Assembly (NCBI GenBank): GCA_028023455.1
Contig: JAQFVV010006275.1
Span: 870,001-934,000, forward strand
Source: Epiperipatus broadwayi
Taxonomy: Eukaryota; Onychophora; Udeonychophora; Euonychophora; Peripatidae
Direction: 5' to 3'
Length of the DNA stretch: 64,000 nucleotides
A program made the position numbers and the translations under genes. Of this stretch, positions 33,200 to 44,231 are shown piece after piece. A model generated the notes under the pieces. It did no database searches. It saw only the letters and a list, made by a program, of their open reading frames with translations, and was not told the DNA's origin. The first letter of the stretch is position 1, and every line of letters begins with the position of its first letter.

Positions 33200-33900
33200 G
33201 CCATTCCCTTCTATACAATTCTAGCTACATCTTATTTTTTTGTATGAAAACACTGTTAATTTCTTTATCAGTCCCTTTCTTTTTTTCTTTTTTTTTTTTG
33301 CTTCATTTATCAGTTTTCTCTCCCATTCATCCAAGCAATTTTTTTGATTACTTAAGACAATTCCCAAATAGTTATACCTATTCACCACACTAAACTTTAT
33401 ATCCCCTAATAAAAATTCTTTCTCTTCTATTTCTCTGGTATTAATCGTCATTACTTTTAGTTTTCTTCACTAAATTTAATCCTCAGCTCTTTACCCACTC
33501 TTGTGCACATCTTCAACATAACTTCCATATCTTCCCTACTTTCTGTGCACAAGAAGACATTAACTGCAAATAAAAGGCTGATAATGTATCTACTCCCTTG
33601 CCACATATTAATTCTATCTCTACTCTTCTTCCTAATCTTTCTATTGCTCTCTCCATTTCTTTCAAATACAACAAAAACAAAATAGATGACATAGGGCATT
33701 CTTGCCTTAGTCCCACCCCATTTTTAACTTTAACTGATTCTATATTTTCTAACTGATATGTATAGTAATTACTTTCATACATTCTCTTAATAAGATTTAC
33801 TCAAGCTCCATCCATTCCCAAATTTACTAAAGTTACCTATAATCTATTTCTTTTTACTTTATCATATGCCTTCTCTGTATCTATAAAAACCATATATAAC
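33200..33900 (-). CDS. Reverse transcriptase core of the CR1-like LINE (broken)
   Basis: Motif A is readable at 33893-33846 as VFIDTEKAYDKV with the catalytic aspartate. The next block at about 33715-33640 is GLRQECPMSSILF (usually GLRQGCPMSSILF). At 33600-33540 the motif C position reads LLFAVNVFLCTES where LLFADDVFLC is expected, so both catalytic aspartates are lost. Then NRYNYLGIVLS at about 33385 gives the thumb motif. The parts lie in different frames. Confidence 0.7.
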
Positions 33901-34999
33901 TGTCTACCTATATTTTTACTCATATCTACAAGTTGTGTAACTACAAATAAACTGTCTTCTATATGCCTATCCGATTTCAAACCTCATTGCATTTCTCCTA
34001 CTATATTATTTTCTTTCATTCATTTTGCTACTCTTCCAGTCACCATATATGTAAAAGCTTTATATAACACTGACGTTACCGCTATTGGTCTATAATTATT
34101 TAACTTTCTATCATCTTTACCCTTTCCTTCAAATAGTAGTCTTATTCTTGTATTATTCCATCTATCATCCTTACCCTTTTCTTCAAATAGTAGTCTTATT
34201 CTTGTATTATTCCAACTATTTAGAATTTCTCTTTCTGTGCCAGCTTATTAAAACATGATAATAAGTTTAATGCTGCCCTATTTCCTAAATTCATTACCAT
34301 TTCTGCTGCCCATCTATCTAAACCTCTTGCTTTTCCACTTTTCAATTTTTTCCTTGCCTCATTCAATTCACTTTCTACATATCTAATATTTCCATTATCA
34401 CTCTGTTCTTCACTTCCTCTATTTCTTCTCTAGAGCTACACTCTATTCCCTCATCATCTAGTAATACTATTTCTCTGTCCTCTACATTCCTTCTTTTAAT
34501 ATATTTCCAAAAATTTTTACTCTCATTTCTTCCACTTTTGTAATATCCTCTAATAATTTATTATTTAATTTATTTATTTCTCTCTCTATAATTATTTATT
34601 TTAGCCAACTTTTTTTTAAAATACTTTTCCATTTAACATTTACATCTTTTTCACTTTTTTTGCTTTTAATAGCACTCTTATATTTTCTGCATGCTTTTTT
34701 CCTCACTTTTATACTTTTAACTCTCACTTTTCTATTACTTTTATTCTTCTGAATATTATCAACTATAACTCTATTTGCCATTTTTTCTATTTAACCACAC
34801 CATTTTTTATATTCATCTCCAACAACTCTTCCATGATTTCTTCAACTTTTATTTTATATTCTTCTAACTTATTCTTATCATTCATTCTCCATCCACATCT
34901 TTCACTATCCTTTCTATTTTCATTACTATATTCCATCACATTACTCATCATTTCTATTATAAAGAAATTATGATCACTATTGCATACTCTCCTTTATCA

Positions 35000-35625
35000 A
35001 ATACTTTAATTTTTCATACTTTATTCATTCCATCTTTCTCTACTAATAATACATAATCTATTGTGTTAAATATATTATTTTACACTATGTTTATTATCCC
35101 TCATAAATATTTGATAAATTTCCAATGCTCAAATTTATTCTCTGACAAAAATTCTTCAAAAGTTGTCCATTCTTGTTATCCACATTATCAATTTCTTCAA
35201 TATTCCCATTCATATCCCCTATAGCCATTATTTTTCTCTCCTTTTTTAAAACTCTGTACATTCTTAACTAGGCATTCATATATGCTACTGTTCCACTACA
35301 TTATAGTTTGACTATCTCGTGGCTATATACACTACAGTCACTATCCATTCTTCCTAATCTTATCTCAAACCACATTTTTTTTTGATGTTTAACAATATTT
35401 AAATATTTTTTTGACATAACTCCAATACCAATATCCCTTTTTTAATTTATTTTCTATTTATACTTTGTCATATCATGTCTTCCAGTATAGGTTCTTCTTC
35501 TCTTAGATGTATTTCCACTACTAGTAGTATCTCAAGCTCTTCATTTTTAACTGCTTTGTTTAATTCTAGACATTTTTCTGATCTTCTTTCACCTTGCATA
35601 TTCAAATATCCAATTTTAACAATTT
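35000..35625 (-). CDS. Endonuclease remnant of the CR1-like LINE
   Basis: At 35625-35450 the frame reads KIGYLNMQGERRSEKCLELN, then EILLVVEIHLREEEP. This is the start of an AP-type endonuclease (LNV.GLRS..K...L ... WDILLV.ETHL). At 35260-35190 AIGDMNGNIEEID corresponds to the GDFN motif. Interrupted by stops. Confidence 0.65.
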
Positions 35626-35859
35626 CTTCTTTCCTAACTACTCTTTTATAAATTCTTTTGATTCTTTCTTCTCCATTACATTTGTAAGTAACTTGTTTAC
35701 CATTAATTTTACAGACCTATTCCCTCTCCACATCCACATTAATATCCAAGTCAGCTACCCTTTGTTTATTTCTTACATCCTGTCCATTCTTTTTCTTTTT
35801 AATAATACTGCAATTTAAAACCCCACCCCCTTTATACGTTTTCCAAACTATAATATTCT

Positions 35860-36280
35860 TTATGTATCAAACTCTGTAAAACTTCACTTCCTTGTTTTGC
35901 TAAATGCAATCCATCTTTACTATATAATTTCCTCATACTAATAAAAAAAATCCCATACATCCACAAACATAACATCATTGCTTTCACATAATTTTTTCAA
36001 TCTCTCATTTAAGAATATGCCCTATCTAATATATACCTATTACTGAATCTTGGTAATAATCCAAACATTTCTCCTCTTTCTTTAATTCTAGTCAAATTAC
36101 AAATCAACTCTATATACTCTCTCCAATGGCTCTTACAAATTATTTGTTTCTACTATACCATACACATCTCTACTCCCAGGCAAACATTCTTACATACCTG
36201 TTTCTATTTTCTCTTGTAATTATATCTTCTAATTAGTGAATCTTTTATCAATATTGTCTCATAGTTTACTTTTCCTACTT
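35860..36280 (-). CDS. SGNH/GDSL esterase-like domain of LINE ORF1 (broken)
   Basis: Block I reads TILIKDSLIRR near 36265-36230, with the nucleophile serine kept but GDS changed to KDS. A central LLPRFSNRYILDRAYSLNER segment and VMFVDVWDFF follow. The final block near 35935-35870 is SKDGLHLAKQG, supplying the D-x-x-H pair. These are the hallmarks of the esterase found in ORF1 of CR1-like elements. Frame breaks (for example before NER) make it non-functional. Confidence 0.65.
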
Positions 36281-36559
36281 CATCCAACATTCTCTTCCAC
36301 CTTCTGGACTTCTCTATCTACTTCTTCCTTATCATTTCTATTGAATAATTCCTTTATCTGCTCACACTTCATTTCTAATGATCACCTCTTTCTCTATCTT
36401 ACTTATTTGTTGACTAACCAATGCACTACTTCTTTTATCGTCCATATTTTCTCCACTTAAAACATACTCTATTCTATCTTCCTCAACTACATTTTGCTCC
36501 ATGGATCCTGACTATCTTCAAACTATCTACACTTAAAAATCATTTTTTCCACTCTTTTA

Positions 36560-36682
36560 TCACATTTACACATGGTCTACATAATTATACACCTGTTACA
36601 TCTTTTGTAGTCTTATTTAAGCATTTCAAATGATAAATCTCATCACATATGATACGCTCTACCACAGCATGCTCAATATCTT
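36560..36682 (-). CDS. PHD-finger tail of LINE ORF1 (truncated)
   Basis: Reads IICDEIYHLKCLNKTTKDVT, then GV, a stop in place of the usual tryptophan, and LCRPCVNVIKEW. The spacing C-x4-H-x2-C ... C-x2-C is that of the second half of a PHD finger. The first zinc-binding half is missing because the element is cut at the TA run at 36687. Confidence 0.6.
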
Positions 36683-36686
36683 TTTG

Positions 36687-36707
36687 ATTATATATATATA
36701 TATATAT
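36687..36707. repeat. TA microsatellite
   Basis: About 20 bp of TA at the broken 5' end of the CR1-like LINE. Confidence 0.85.
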
Positions 36708-37231
36708 AATTAGTTTCCAACCAGTAACCACCTAAACATTCACAGTAAATATAGCAACCAATATCTCTAACTGCTGTCAAGGCAACCTTCACACCTTTTA
36801 ATAGCAAGAATGGAAATCCATTCTTACTAATGATCCATTGAATATATATGGACACTTAAAGATTGCAACTTGACTACAGAGTATGAAATATTGTTACAAT
36901 GAAGTTTAAATAAACCTCTTTAAACATGAAATAAACATGTCACTATAATGCAGACTAATAAATAGTCATCTAAAACATTATTTAATGCAATACTTTTAAA
37001 TTGCCCATGTATTATTTAGAAATAATAAGCGAAATAGTGCCTAAAGCTAATCTGGGATAATGATATAATTAGTTTCCAACCAGTAACCACCTAAACATTC
37101 ACAGTAAATATAGCAACCAATATCTCTAACTGCTGTCAAGGCAACCTTCACACCTTTTAATAGCAAGAATGGAAATCCATTCTTACTAATGATCCATTGA
37201 ATATATATGGAGATTTAAAGATTGCAACTTG
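36708..37231. repeat. Two ~160-bp direct repeats, 359-bp period
   Basis: The segment starting TAATTAGTTTCCAACCAGTA (36708-36866) is repeated almost exactly at 37067-37231, with ~200 bp of single-copy sequence between. Equivalent points are 359 bp apart, so this is either 1.45 units of a tandem repeat or a short element with LTR-like ends. It sits between TA runs. The TTGACAGCAGTTAG part is shared, inverted, with 21190-21400. No hammerhead core found. Confidence 0.65.
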
Positions 37232-37242
37232 ATATATTTTTG

Positions 37243-37244
<2 letters not shown>

Positions 37245-37291
<47 letters not shown>
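37245..37291. repeat. TA microsatellite
   Basis: Pure TA run directly upstream of the RTE fragment. Confidence 0.9.
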
Positions 37292-37293
<2 letters not shown>

Positions 37294-37825
37294 GGAGGAA
37301 ATTAATCATAGAATTAAACTTGGTTGGAGTGCTTTTGGTAGAAATAACTTGATACTAAAAGGAAATATACTTATGTGTTTGAAAAGGATGGTTTTTAACA
37401 AATGTGTTTTACCAGTTCTTACTTATGGATCTGAGACTTGGACACTTAATAGAAGAGCAATACAGAGACTTCAGACCACTCAAAGGAGTATGGAGAGATG
37501 TATGTTGGGAGTAACAAGAAGAGATCGAAAACGCAATGTATGGGTAAGACAACAAACAGGTGTTACTGACCTTATTGAAAAAATTAAAAGATTGAAATGG
37601 AGTTGGGCTGGACATATTGCTAGAAGAGATGATAATAGATGGACAATTGAAATTTTAAACTGGATTCCAAGAGATTGTAAAAGACCCAGAAAGAGACCAC
37701 ATGTGAGATGGATGGATTGAATAAGAAAATGTGCAGGGGTGTTGTGGAGAAGAGAAGCTAAAGATCGGAGAAGATGGATTAAACTTAGAGAGACCTTCAT
37801 CCTGCAGTAGATTGATAATGGTTGA
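37292..37825 (+). pseudogene. RTE LINE, 5'-truncated 3' fragment
   Basis: Starts in the middle of the reverse transcriptase C-terminal part ([18 protein letters not shown]) and runs through [20 protein letters not shown] and [16 protein letters not shown]. The frame stops early at 37718 because the codon after RWMD is disrupted (ATGGATTGA in place of ATGGATGAA). The end has TTGATAATGGTTGATGA and then runs straight into a TA repeat. TA runs on both sides suggest insertion into a TA microsatellite. Very similar to the copies at 50.5 and 54.3 kb. Confidence 0.9.

Positions 37826-37866
<41 letters not shown>
37826..37866. repeat. TA microsatellite
   Basis: TA run of about 40 bp immediately 3' of the RTE fragment. 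Confidence 0.9.
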
Positions 37867-37870
<4 letters not shown>

Positions 37871-39279
37871 GGAATACAAATGCAATCCATATTCCTTATT
37901 TTTCCCCGAGTCCCCTATTCTATATTCAGCTTTATGTTTTCTCTATTAATCTTCATACCCCTTTACACCAAAGGAGAAAAACTTTTCTTTCTGTTAATGG
38001 TGACTGATAAATACCTGTTTCTAACCTTATGCCTCAAAAATGTTACCTTCTTTCTCAAATAAATCACGCCCTTTTTTAAATTAAAAAATTCTTTAATAGC
38101 AAACCTATTAAAAACCAACTAATTTTACATACAACTTAGTTTTAAAGCCTACTTGTAGCAACACTCACACACATTTTTTTTCTTTTTTATATTTAAGATG
38201 GCGTAATGAAACACTTTCCAAACATTATCAGTATTATTCCTGATATTTTCCAAATCCAATTAAATCTATCTCTCTTCACCTCCAACTTTTTTTTCATTTC
38301 CACCCAGTAAGCAAAAAACTTAGTAGCAACATTTTTTTTCCAAGTAATATTCAAAAATATATATATATAATTTAATTTAGCTTGCAGAACAAATCAATCA
38401 CGTCAGTAAATTATTTTATATATACCCGAATTACCTTCATTGTCGAAAACTACATCAGTTGGCTATTATACAAACATTTAAGGGCCATGTGAAAAAGGCT
38501 AGAAGCCTTTCTCTTTCTATTTACAGACTTACTGTGCAAAAAAATCAGAATGTTATATACCAGTTTGTGGATCTAATGGATAAATTTTGGTCACATTGGC
38601 ATGGAAAATATATACCAATTATCCATTTGATTGGAAATGAATGATACTGTTGGTTAAAATATATAGCTATATCAGTATGTGCATTTGTTGATAGTAAAAA
38701 CAAAGCCAGATATTTTCTACCTAATCATTGACATAGTGATCTCCAAGGCACAAATACTTGTCTAATAAATGAAATAATTGAAGGAACATGGTCTTATTAA
38801 AATTTAATAGTAATACTTTGACAAAATATATTCAGAAGGGGAAAAAACAGCTTTTTTAAAGGGAAGAAATAGGATGAAGTAAAATTTCATGATGGTAAAA
38901 TATATACAGTTATATTATATATATATATATTTACAAGTGTATATGTATAGAAAATGAGAAGAATTAAATTTATGTTTTGTAATTGTATGTGTTAAAATAA
39001 AAATTTTGATTTGTTTTTCTTTTTTTTGAGTTTAATATAAAAAAAAAAAAAAGTTTTCAACTTTGGGTACAGATTAAATAATTAATTGAGATAAAACAGA
39101 TCAGTTTGACCTTATTATTATTATAAACTATTGAAAAAATAAAGATTAATTCATGATTATTGAATTAGACATATATTGTTTACTTATTCAAAAACAATAC
39201 TTATGCATTTGAAAAACAATAAAGTGGGAAAACATGCTGGGAGTCTTCAAAAAGAAAATATTAGTTTATAGGATCATGA
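37867..39279. other. AT-rich non-coding
   Basis: No supported gene. The open frame 38459-38644 has no recognisable domain. Confidence 0.5.
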
Positions 39280-40050
39280 CAATTGAAATAGTAATCAGTG
39301 AATAATGAGTTGCTATGAGATGTTTGGTTCATTTAATCAGCAAGCAGAGGCTGCATTAGCAGCAGATTTAATTTTTCTAGTGAGCCAGATCTTGGAAATA
39401 ATGAATGGTTCATAAACCCATTCTTTAATCAATAGAAACTGACTTCTCTGGATTTCTTTTAATTGTCTTGACTTATCAGTTTGTTATTTGTATACTGATT
39501 TATTTACTAAAAATTTGAATGAATTGATAACATTTGATCATAGTAACAACAGCTTTATGTAGCAAATCATTTCTAAAAATTGGGAAGATTATTGTGCAAA
39601 GATTCATCAAATAATTTCTATACAATCTTAAAGTAATTTCATTGAACTGTATATTCAGGTATGTGACTAGCTTTTCAGTTATTATGCATAGTATTTACCA
39701 GATGATATGTCTTGTTAGAAATTTATGTCCACTCAGCAAGAAATAAAGAAGAAAAGGAAATAGCATTCTTATAGTGGATTTTCTTTACACAATCAACCAG
39801 TAGTATGTGGTTATCTTCAGAAGAATCAATTGACTCAATTAAGGAGATTCAACTCTTGAGTTGGAATTTTATAATAAGGATTTATTTGAAACAAAAAGAA
39901 TATCTTTCATTGATAAATATAACCTTAAATATTCTGGTTTCATTCACATTCACATATCTTTATGAAGGTGGATGTTCATGGCTATTACTAATTAAAAGTA
40001 AGCTTAAGTCTTATTTATCAATGAAAACATCGCGAAAAAAACCTTAAGAA
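39280..40050 (+). pseudogene. hAT transposase C-terminal remnant
   Basis: The frame 39805-40047 reads, near residues 33-70, KEYLSLINITLNILVSFTFT then YLYEGGCSWLLLIKSK. This matches the C-terminal dimerisation region of ZBED-type hAT transposases (EYP.L...AL..LLPF.TTYLCE.GFS.L..IKSK). Upstream to 39280 only scraps are seen. No terminal repeats were identified. It is a different, more decayed copy than the element at 41925-46191. Confidence 0.55.
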
Positions 40051-41916
40051 TTGCTGTGTCAAATATTTCACCCAATATTGATTTTTTTTTTTATGTAGGA
40101 ATATTCAATTACAGCAATCACACTAAATTGTTATTAAAATCTTTTATTATTACTTTCTAAAAATCTTTTATTATATTGTTCTATGTTCTAATTATTACTA
40201 ATATGTTTTGTTTCATATTTTATGACTTTAGTGATATTTTTAATTCTTGAAGTATTTTCTATTATAATGAATATATATATAAAAAATTATTAAAAATACT
40301 AAATATAAATACAGTCAAATTATATAATAACAATTATATTTCTACTAAGAATATTTATTTTGGGGGCTGCAAAGGTATTTTTATCAATGAGTTTGAGGAC
40401 ATATATAAATAGAAAGTTCAAATATTAAGTATTATTGTTTTATCAGTTAAAATGTATTATTATTGTCAGTGCTGATACTAGATTGGTCATCGCCTGTCTT
40501 CCTGCAAAGTCGAACTTAATGCCCCCCCCCTCCCTTTCCCAAACAAATTAATTTAGCTTAATTTTTTTGTTATAATCATGTGGAAAGAATTTACAAAAAA
40601 AAAACTAGAGTAAAAGCATTTGGTAAATCTAATCAAGATAATTTTAAATCATATTCATCAAGTTTTTCATCAAATAATCATAACTAATTATATATATGCA
40701 TTTATTAATTAAAAGATGTTCACAGACTTTATAGATATAAGCATTAAAAATATAACAAAAATGTTATGTACTTACATTATTTATGGCGTAATTAGGCAAT
40801 TAGCCAATTAAAACTAGCTATTTCAATAATAGTATTTTTGTCTGACTTACCTTTAAATAAAAATGCTTTCATTAAATTGCATGGTTTCAGTTTATAATTG
40901 CCCGTTTTAATTGGTTGTTTGTTTAATTTCATCATTGCTGAAGTTTATTTAGGTAAATACATGAAATTACTATCATATTTTTAATGCTGAATATAGATAA
41001 GTGGATAGGTATGTATGTAAATAGATAGATAGGCAGGCAGACATACAATGGGTAAATGAGTAGATAGATGGGTTAATGAATGAATAAGTAAGTAAATAGA
41101 GAGGCATCTAAAAGGACACGGGGGAGATGCTTATTAAAAACTAAAAAAAAAAATTGAATATGTATCGTTCTTTATAACAAGCTAATTAGTCAGTAAGCAT
41201 TTAATTTTATTTTTTTTTAATATAATTCTTAAAAACCTATCATGATTTTATGATTATGAGAATACATTTATTTCAAAATCTGTTAAATATTATTCTTCCT
41301 TCTTTCAAATAAATAATTAATAAAGATATCAGCAAAAGGCAAGTCATGCGCAAGATGTTTTCTGCTGAAATATCAGATTTTCAAATCTATATATATATTT
41401 AATAGTATGGTTAAAAAAGAAAAAGTTAAAATAATTTCATTGTCTTATTTCCTATTATAATAGCAGATATTCTCATCTTTAACAGAATTTAAAGTATATA
41501 TATGGGATAATATTAATGTAACAATTATTAGCCTTATAAATAGTTATTAATAACATTATTGTTTTTCTGAAAAATAGTAAATTTTCATTAAAGTTTATAC
41601 AGGAGTTGCACATTTGTTTAAACATTTGTAACTATTATTTACTACATTAAGATTAATATGCCAATTATTTATAAATATTTGAATGAATTTATGTGAATAT
41701 GATAGTCCTGATGTTGCAAATACTTTTTCTTCAGTAAAGTATTAACTAATTATTTTTGTTCCAATTAGAATTATTTAATTTCTTAGTCATCATTAGCAGC
41801 TATTGTAATTTCAGAAGAAAAGTTTAAATCTAAAAATAGCAAAGATTAAAAAGTTATAGGTGATCTTTACAATGTCTATACAATCTGTGAAACCTGACAC
41901 TGTCTACATATTGATC
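40051..41916. other. AT-rich non-coding with GATA-like microsatellite
   Basis: Degenerate tetranucleotide run (ATAGATAGATAGGCAGGCAG type) at about 40994-41103 and an eight-base C-run at 40524. No gene. Confidence 0.6.
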
Positions 41917-42270
41917 CTTTAATCCAATGATTCTTAAAGTGGGGGTCCCAACCATCAGGATCGCAATAAAAATTTGGAAAGTTGCCCCTTTTTATCTTTT
42001 TTTTTTTTTTAATTTCCTATTATGAATAAAAATTTGTATTCATGTAAGTTAAAAATTGTTCAACATGTGCTTTGAACAAATTGTTCAATTACTCAGTTAC
42101 ATTATTCAGACACCACCCTATTTATGAACATTTGAACATATGAACAGACTGAAGTGAAGTCAAAATTATTTTTTGCATTACTTACACGAATCCTAATTTT
42201 GAGTTGTATGCCTTCTCCTAAATCTTGTGGTAACCCTGAAGAGCAGTGCCTTCAAAGTCTACATGTCAAT

Positions 42271-43205
42271 GACTCCAGAAACATCTAAATGCAGTTCTCT
42301 GCACCTAACAGAGTGCAAGCATTTATCTAAAATTGAAATTTTTAAATTCAAAAATTGACAATTTGTAATTTATACAAACAACATTTAGAAAGGTGTGGTA
42401 ACTATAAGATAGATATGTGCAGATACTTATTTATACCTGTTAAAAACTAATATTTGGAAAACAAAATAACAGTTGCCATTTTTTGTATTAATATTTGTGT
42501 TTATTTAATATAAGAAATAAATTGTGCAAGTGATGAAATTCTTACACATATTACTATTTTATATAGTAAAATAAAACAGTTGACAGATAATCAAAGGAAA
42601 ACAAAAATTAATACAAAAGCCATATTCTAAAGTTACATGTATAAATGTCCTGAAACATTGTTATGGGTATTTGAAAAAAGCAAATTTAGTATTAGATACT
42701 AGTCTTAAAATAAAATTACTCCTTGCAAATCCTGTACCACCCACCCACACAAATATACAGTTACAATCTGTTCTACTTAAAATAAGCCTATGAATTGGAA
42801 AAAGGTTATTAAAAATCCAACTAAAGATGAAAATCAAATAATAATTATTTGTTTGTTATTAAATCATCCATTTGTACATACCAAATCCATCTTATGATCA
42901 TAGTTATCTGAGTTACTTTATTTTAAAATAGTCACCAATATTAAAATAAATAGGTAAATATTTCAATAAAAAATTATTTTTTATATTAAATAAACACAAA
43001 TATTAATACATATTATTTTGTTTTCCTAATACAAATTTTTAATGGGTCATGTATCTTTATATAATACCTCTAATAATTATTACACCTTTCTAATTTGTAT
43101 AAATTACAAAAGTTTGTTGGTTGTTTTTTTTTTTTTAAAGTGAATATTATATTTAGAAGGATGTGTCCTGTTAGGTGCCGAGAGCTACATTTAGACACTC
43201 CTAAT
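42271..43205. repeat. Long inverted repeat inside the hAT element
   Basis: From 42271, CATCTAAATGCAGTTCTCTGCACC is mirrored at about 43170-43205 (GGTGCCGAGAGCTACATTTAGA). Further mirrored blocks are GAAAGGTGTGGTAAC versus the right-hand ATTACACCTTTC, GGAAAACAAAATAA versus TTATTTTGTTTTCC, and TATTAATATTTGTG versus CACAAATATTAATA. The arms are ~270 bp with a spacer of ~400 bp. It may be a nested MITE or a fold-back rearrangement of hAT sequence. Confidence 0.55.
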
Positions 43206-43767
43206 GGTTCCCATCCAACAATGTCAGTTTGGTAACATGCTCATTGGCTTATTTTGAAATATAACTCATTCATCAATAGGGTGGCATCTCTATATTGAAT
43301 TTAGCTTTTTTGTATTTGTATGATTTGTATGTGTTTGTTGAAATATACATTTTGTGTTTTTATCTAGTGCCTAGTGATTTTTGTGAATGAGACTTCACCA
43401 ACCAGGTTCATATAGATTTATCTTACATATTATGAAATGTCAGTAAATTATTTCTCCACATTTCATATTATGCATATCTAACAATATTCATTAAATTTGC
43501 TGATGGAAATTGACATTTAAAAGTTGAATTGTTCACATAGTGCATTTTCCTAAACTAAATGCATGTTTTATGAAAATATTATAAAGAACTTGTTTATCAT
43601 TTATAATTATTTTTTAATAACTGAAACACAGGCTTGTTATATACCTGTGGCTATATATATGTAATATAGGGTATATGAGCACAGACTTTCACACCACCCA
43701 CCTCTCTCTAATCTATCTAATAACACTGATACACCTAAACACATATATGCTGAAAAGATAAATAATC

Positions 43768-43811
43768 ACCAATATACGTATTTCATGCTAAACCAGCAAT
43801 CATCAGTTGGT
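43768..43811 (-). ncRNA. Hammerhead ribozyme, family B, fold-back left arm
   Basis: Same 44-nt core and stems as the array copies, including palindromic ATACGTAT stem III and the U-U mismatch at the base of stem II. Confidence 0.82.
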
Positions 43812-44031
43812 CCAGACTATCATCTTTACACACATATATAATATAAGTGCTCAGATATATATTAAGATAGACTATCCTCATAGTTAAATGGACAGATTTT
43901 CAATTGGATGGACGGTTGAAGAGTTGGAGTGTGGAGTGGATTGAAGCCTGTCCATTAAACTATGAGGATAGTCTATCTTAATATATATCTGAGCACTTAT
44001 ACTATATATGTGTGTAAAGATGATAGTCTGG

Positions 44032-44075
44032 ACCAACTGATGATTGCTGGTTTAGCATGAAATATGTATATTGGT
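44032..44075 (+). ncRNA. Hammerhead ribozyme, family B, fold-back right arm
   Basis: Intact core. Stem III is ATATGTAT (one C to T change), which can still self-pair with G-U pairs. Confidence 0.78.
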
Positions 44076-44231
44076 GATTATTTATCTTTTCAGCATATAT
44101 GTGTTTAGGTGTATCAGTGTTATTAGATAGATTAGAGAGAGGTGGGTGGTGTGAAAGTCTGTGCTCATATACCCTATATTAATTATTTTTTATAAAATTT
44201 GTATATCTATTTCAGAATATTATTCCTAAAT

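Larger units (their letters stand above)
32225..36682 (-). pseudogene. CR1-like LINE with PHD and esterase remnants, decayed
   Basis: A 5'-truncated non-LTR retrotransposon on the minus strand. ORF1 keeps a PHD-finger tail (36682-36560) and an SGNH esterase-like domain (36280-35860). ORF2 keeps an endonuclease (about 35625-35000), a linker, a reverse transcriptase (33900-33200) and a C-terminal zinc knuckle (32618-32364). PHD plus esterase in ORF1 is known from CR1-like elements, which is why I assign it there. Its sense strand is strongly purine/A-rich. Inactivating changes include many stops and frameshifts and replacement of the catalytic FADD by FAVN. A ~60-bp tandem duplication sits at 34126-34218. 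The 3' end is approximate. Confidence 0.8.
43617..44179. mobile_element. Fold-back hammerhead family B element
   Basis: Two inverted ~255-bp arms of the family B unit surround a ~50-bp loop (around 43898-43945) that corresponds to the unit's internal TTGGATGGACGGTTGAAGAG segment. The left side also retains the end block (CAGGCTTGTTATATACCTG) known from the array. The exact 13-bp repeat TAATTATTTTTTA at 43604-43616 and 44180-44192 is a target-site duplication. Arm identity is about 98 percent, so it is a recent insertion, younger than the host hAT. Non-coding. Confidence 0.83.

Noticed and set aside
37655-37890. Open frames containing poly-Tyr/Ile stretches
   Set aside because: They are translations of the TA microsatellite joined to antisense RTE sequence.
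38459-38644. 61-codon open frame
   Set aside because: No domain, no splice sites, AT-rich composition; not distinguishable from chance.
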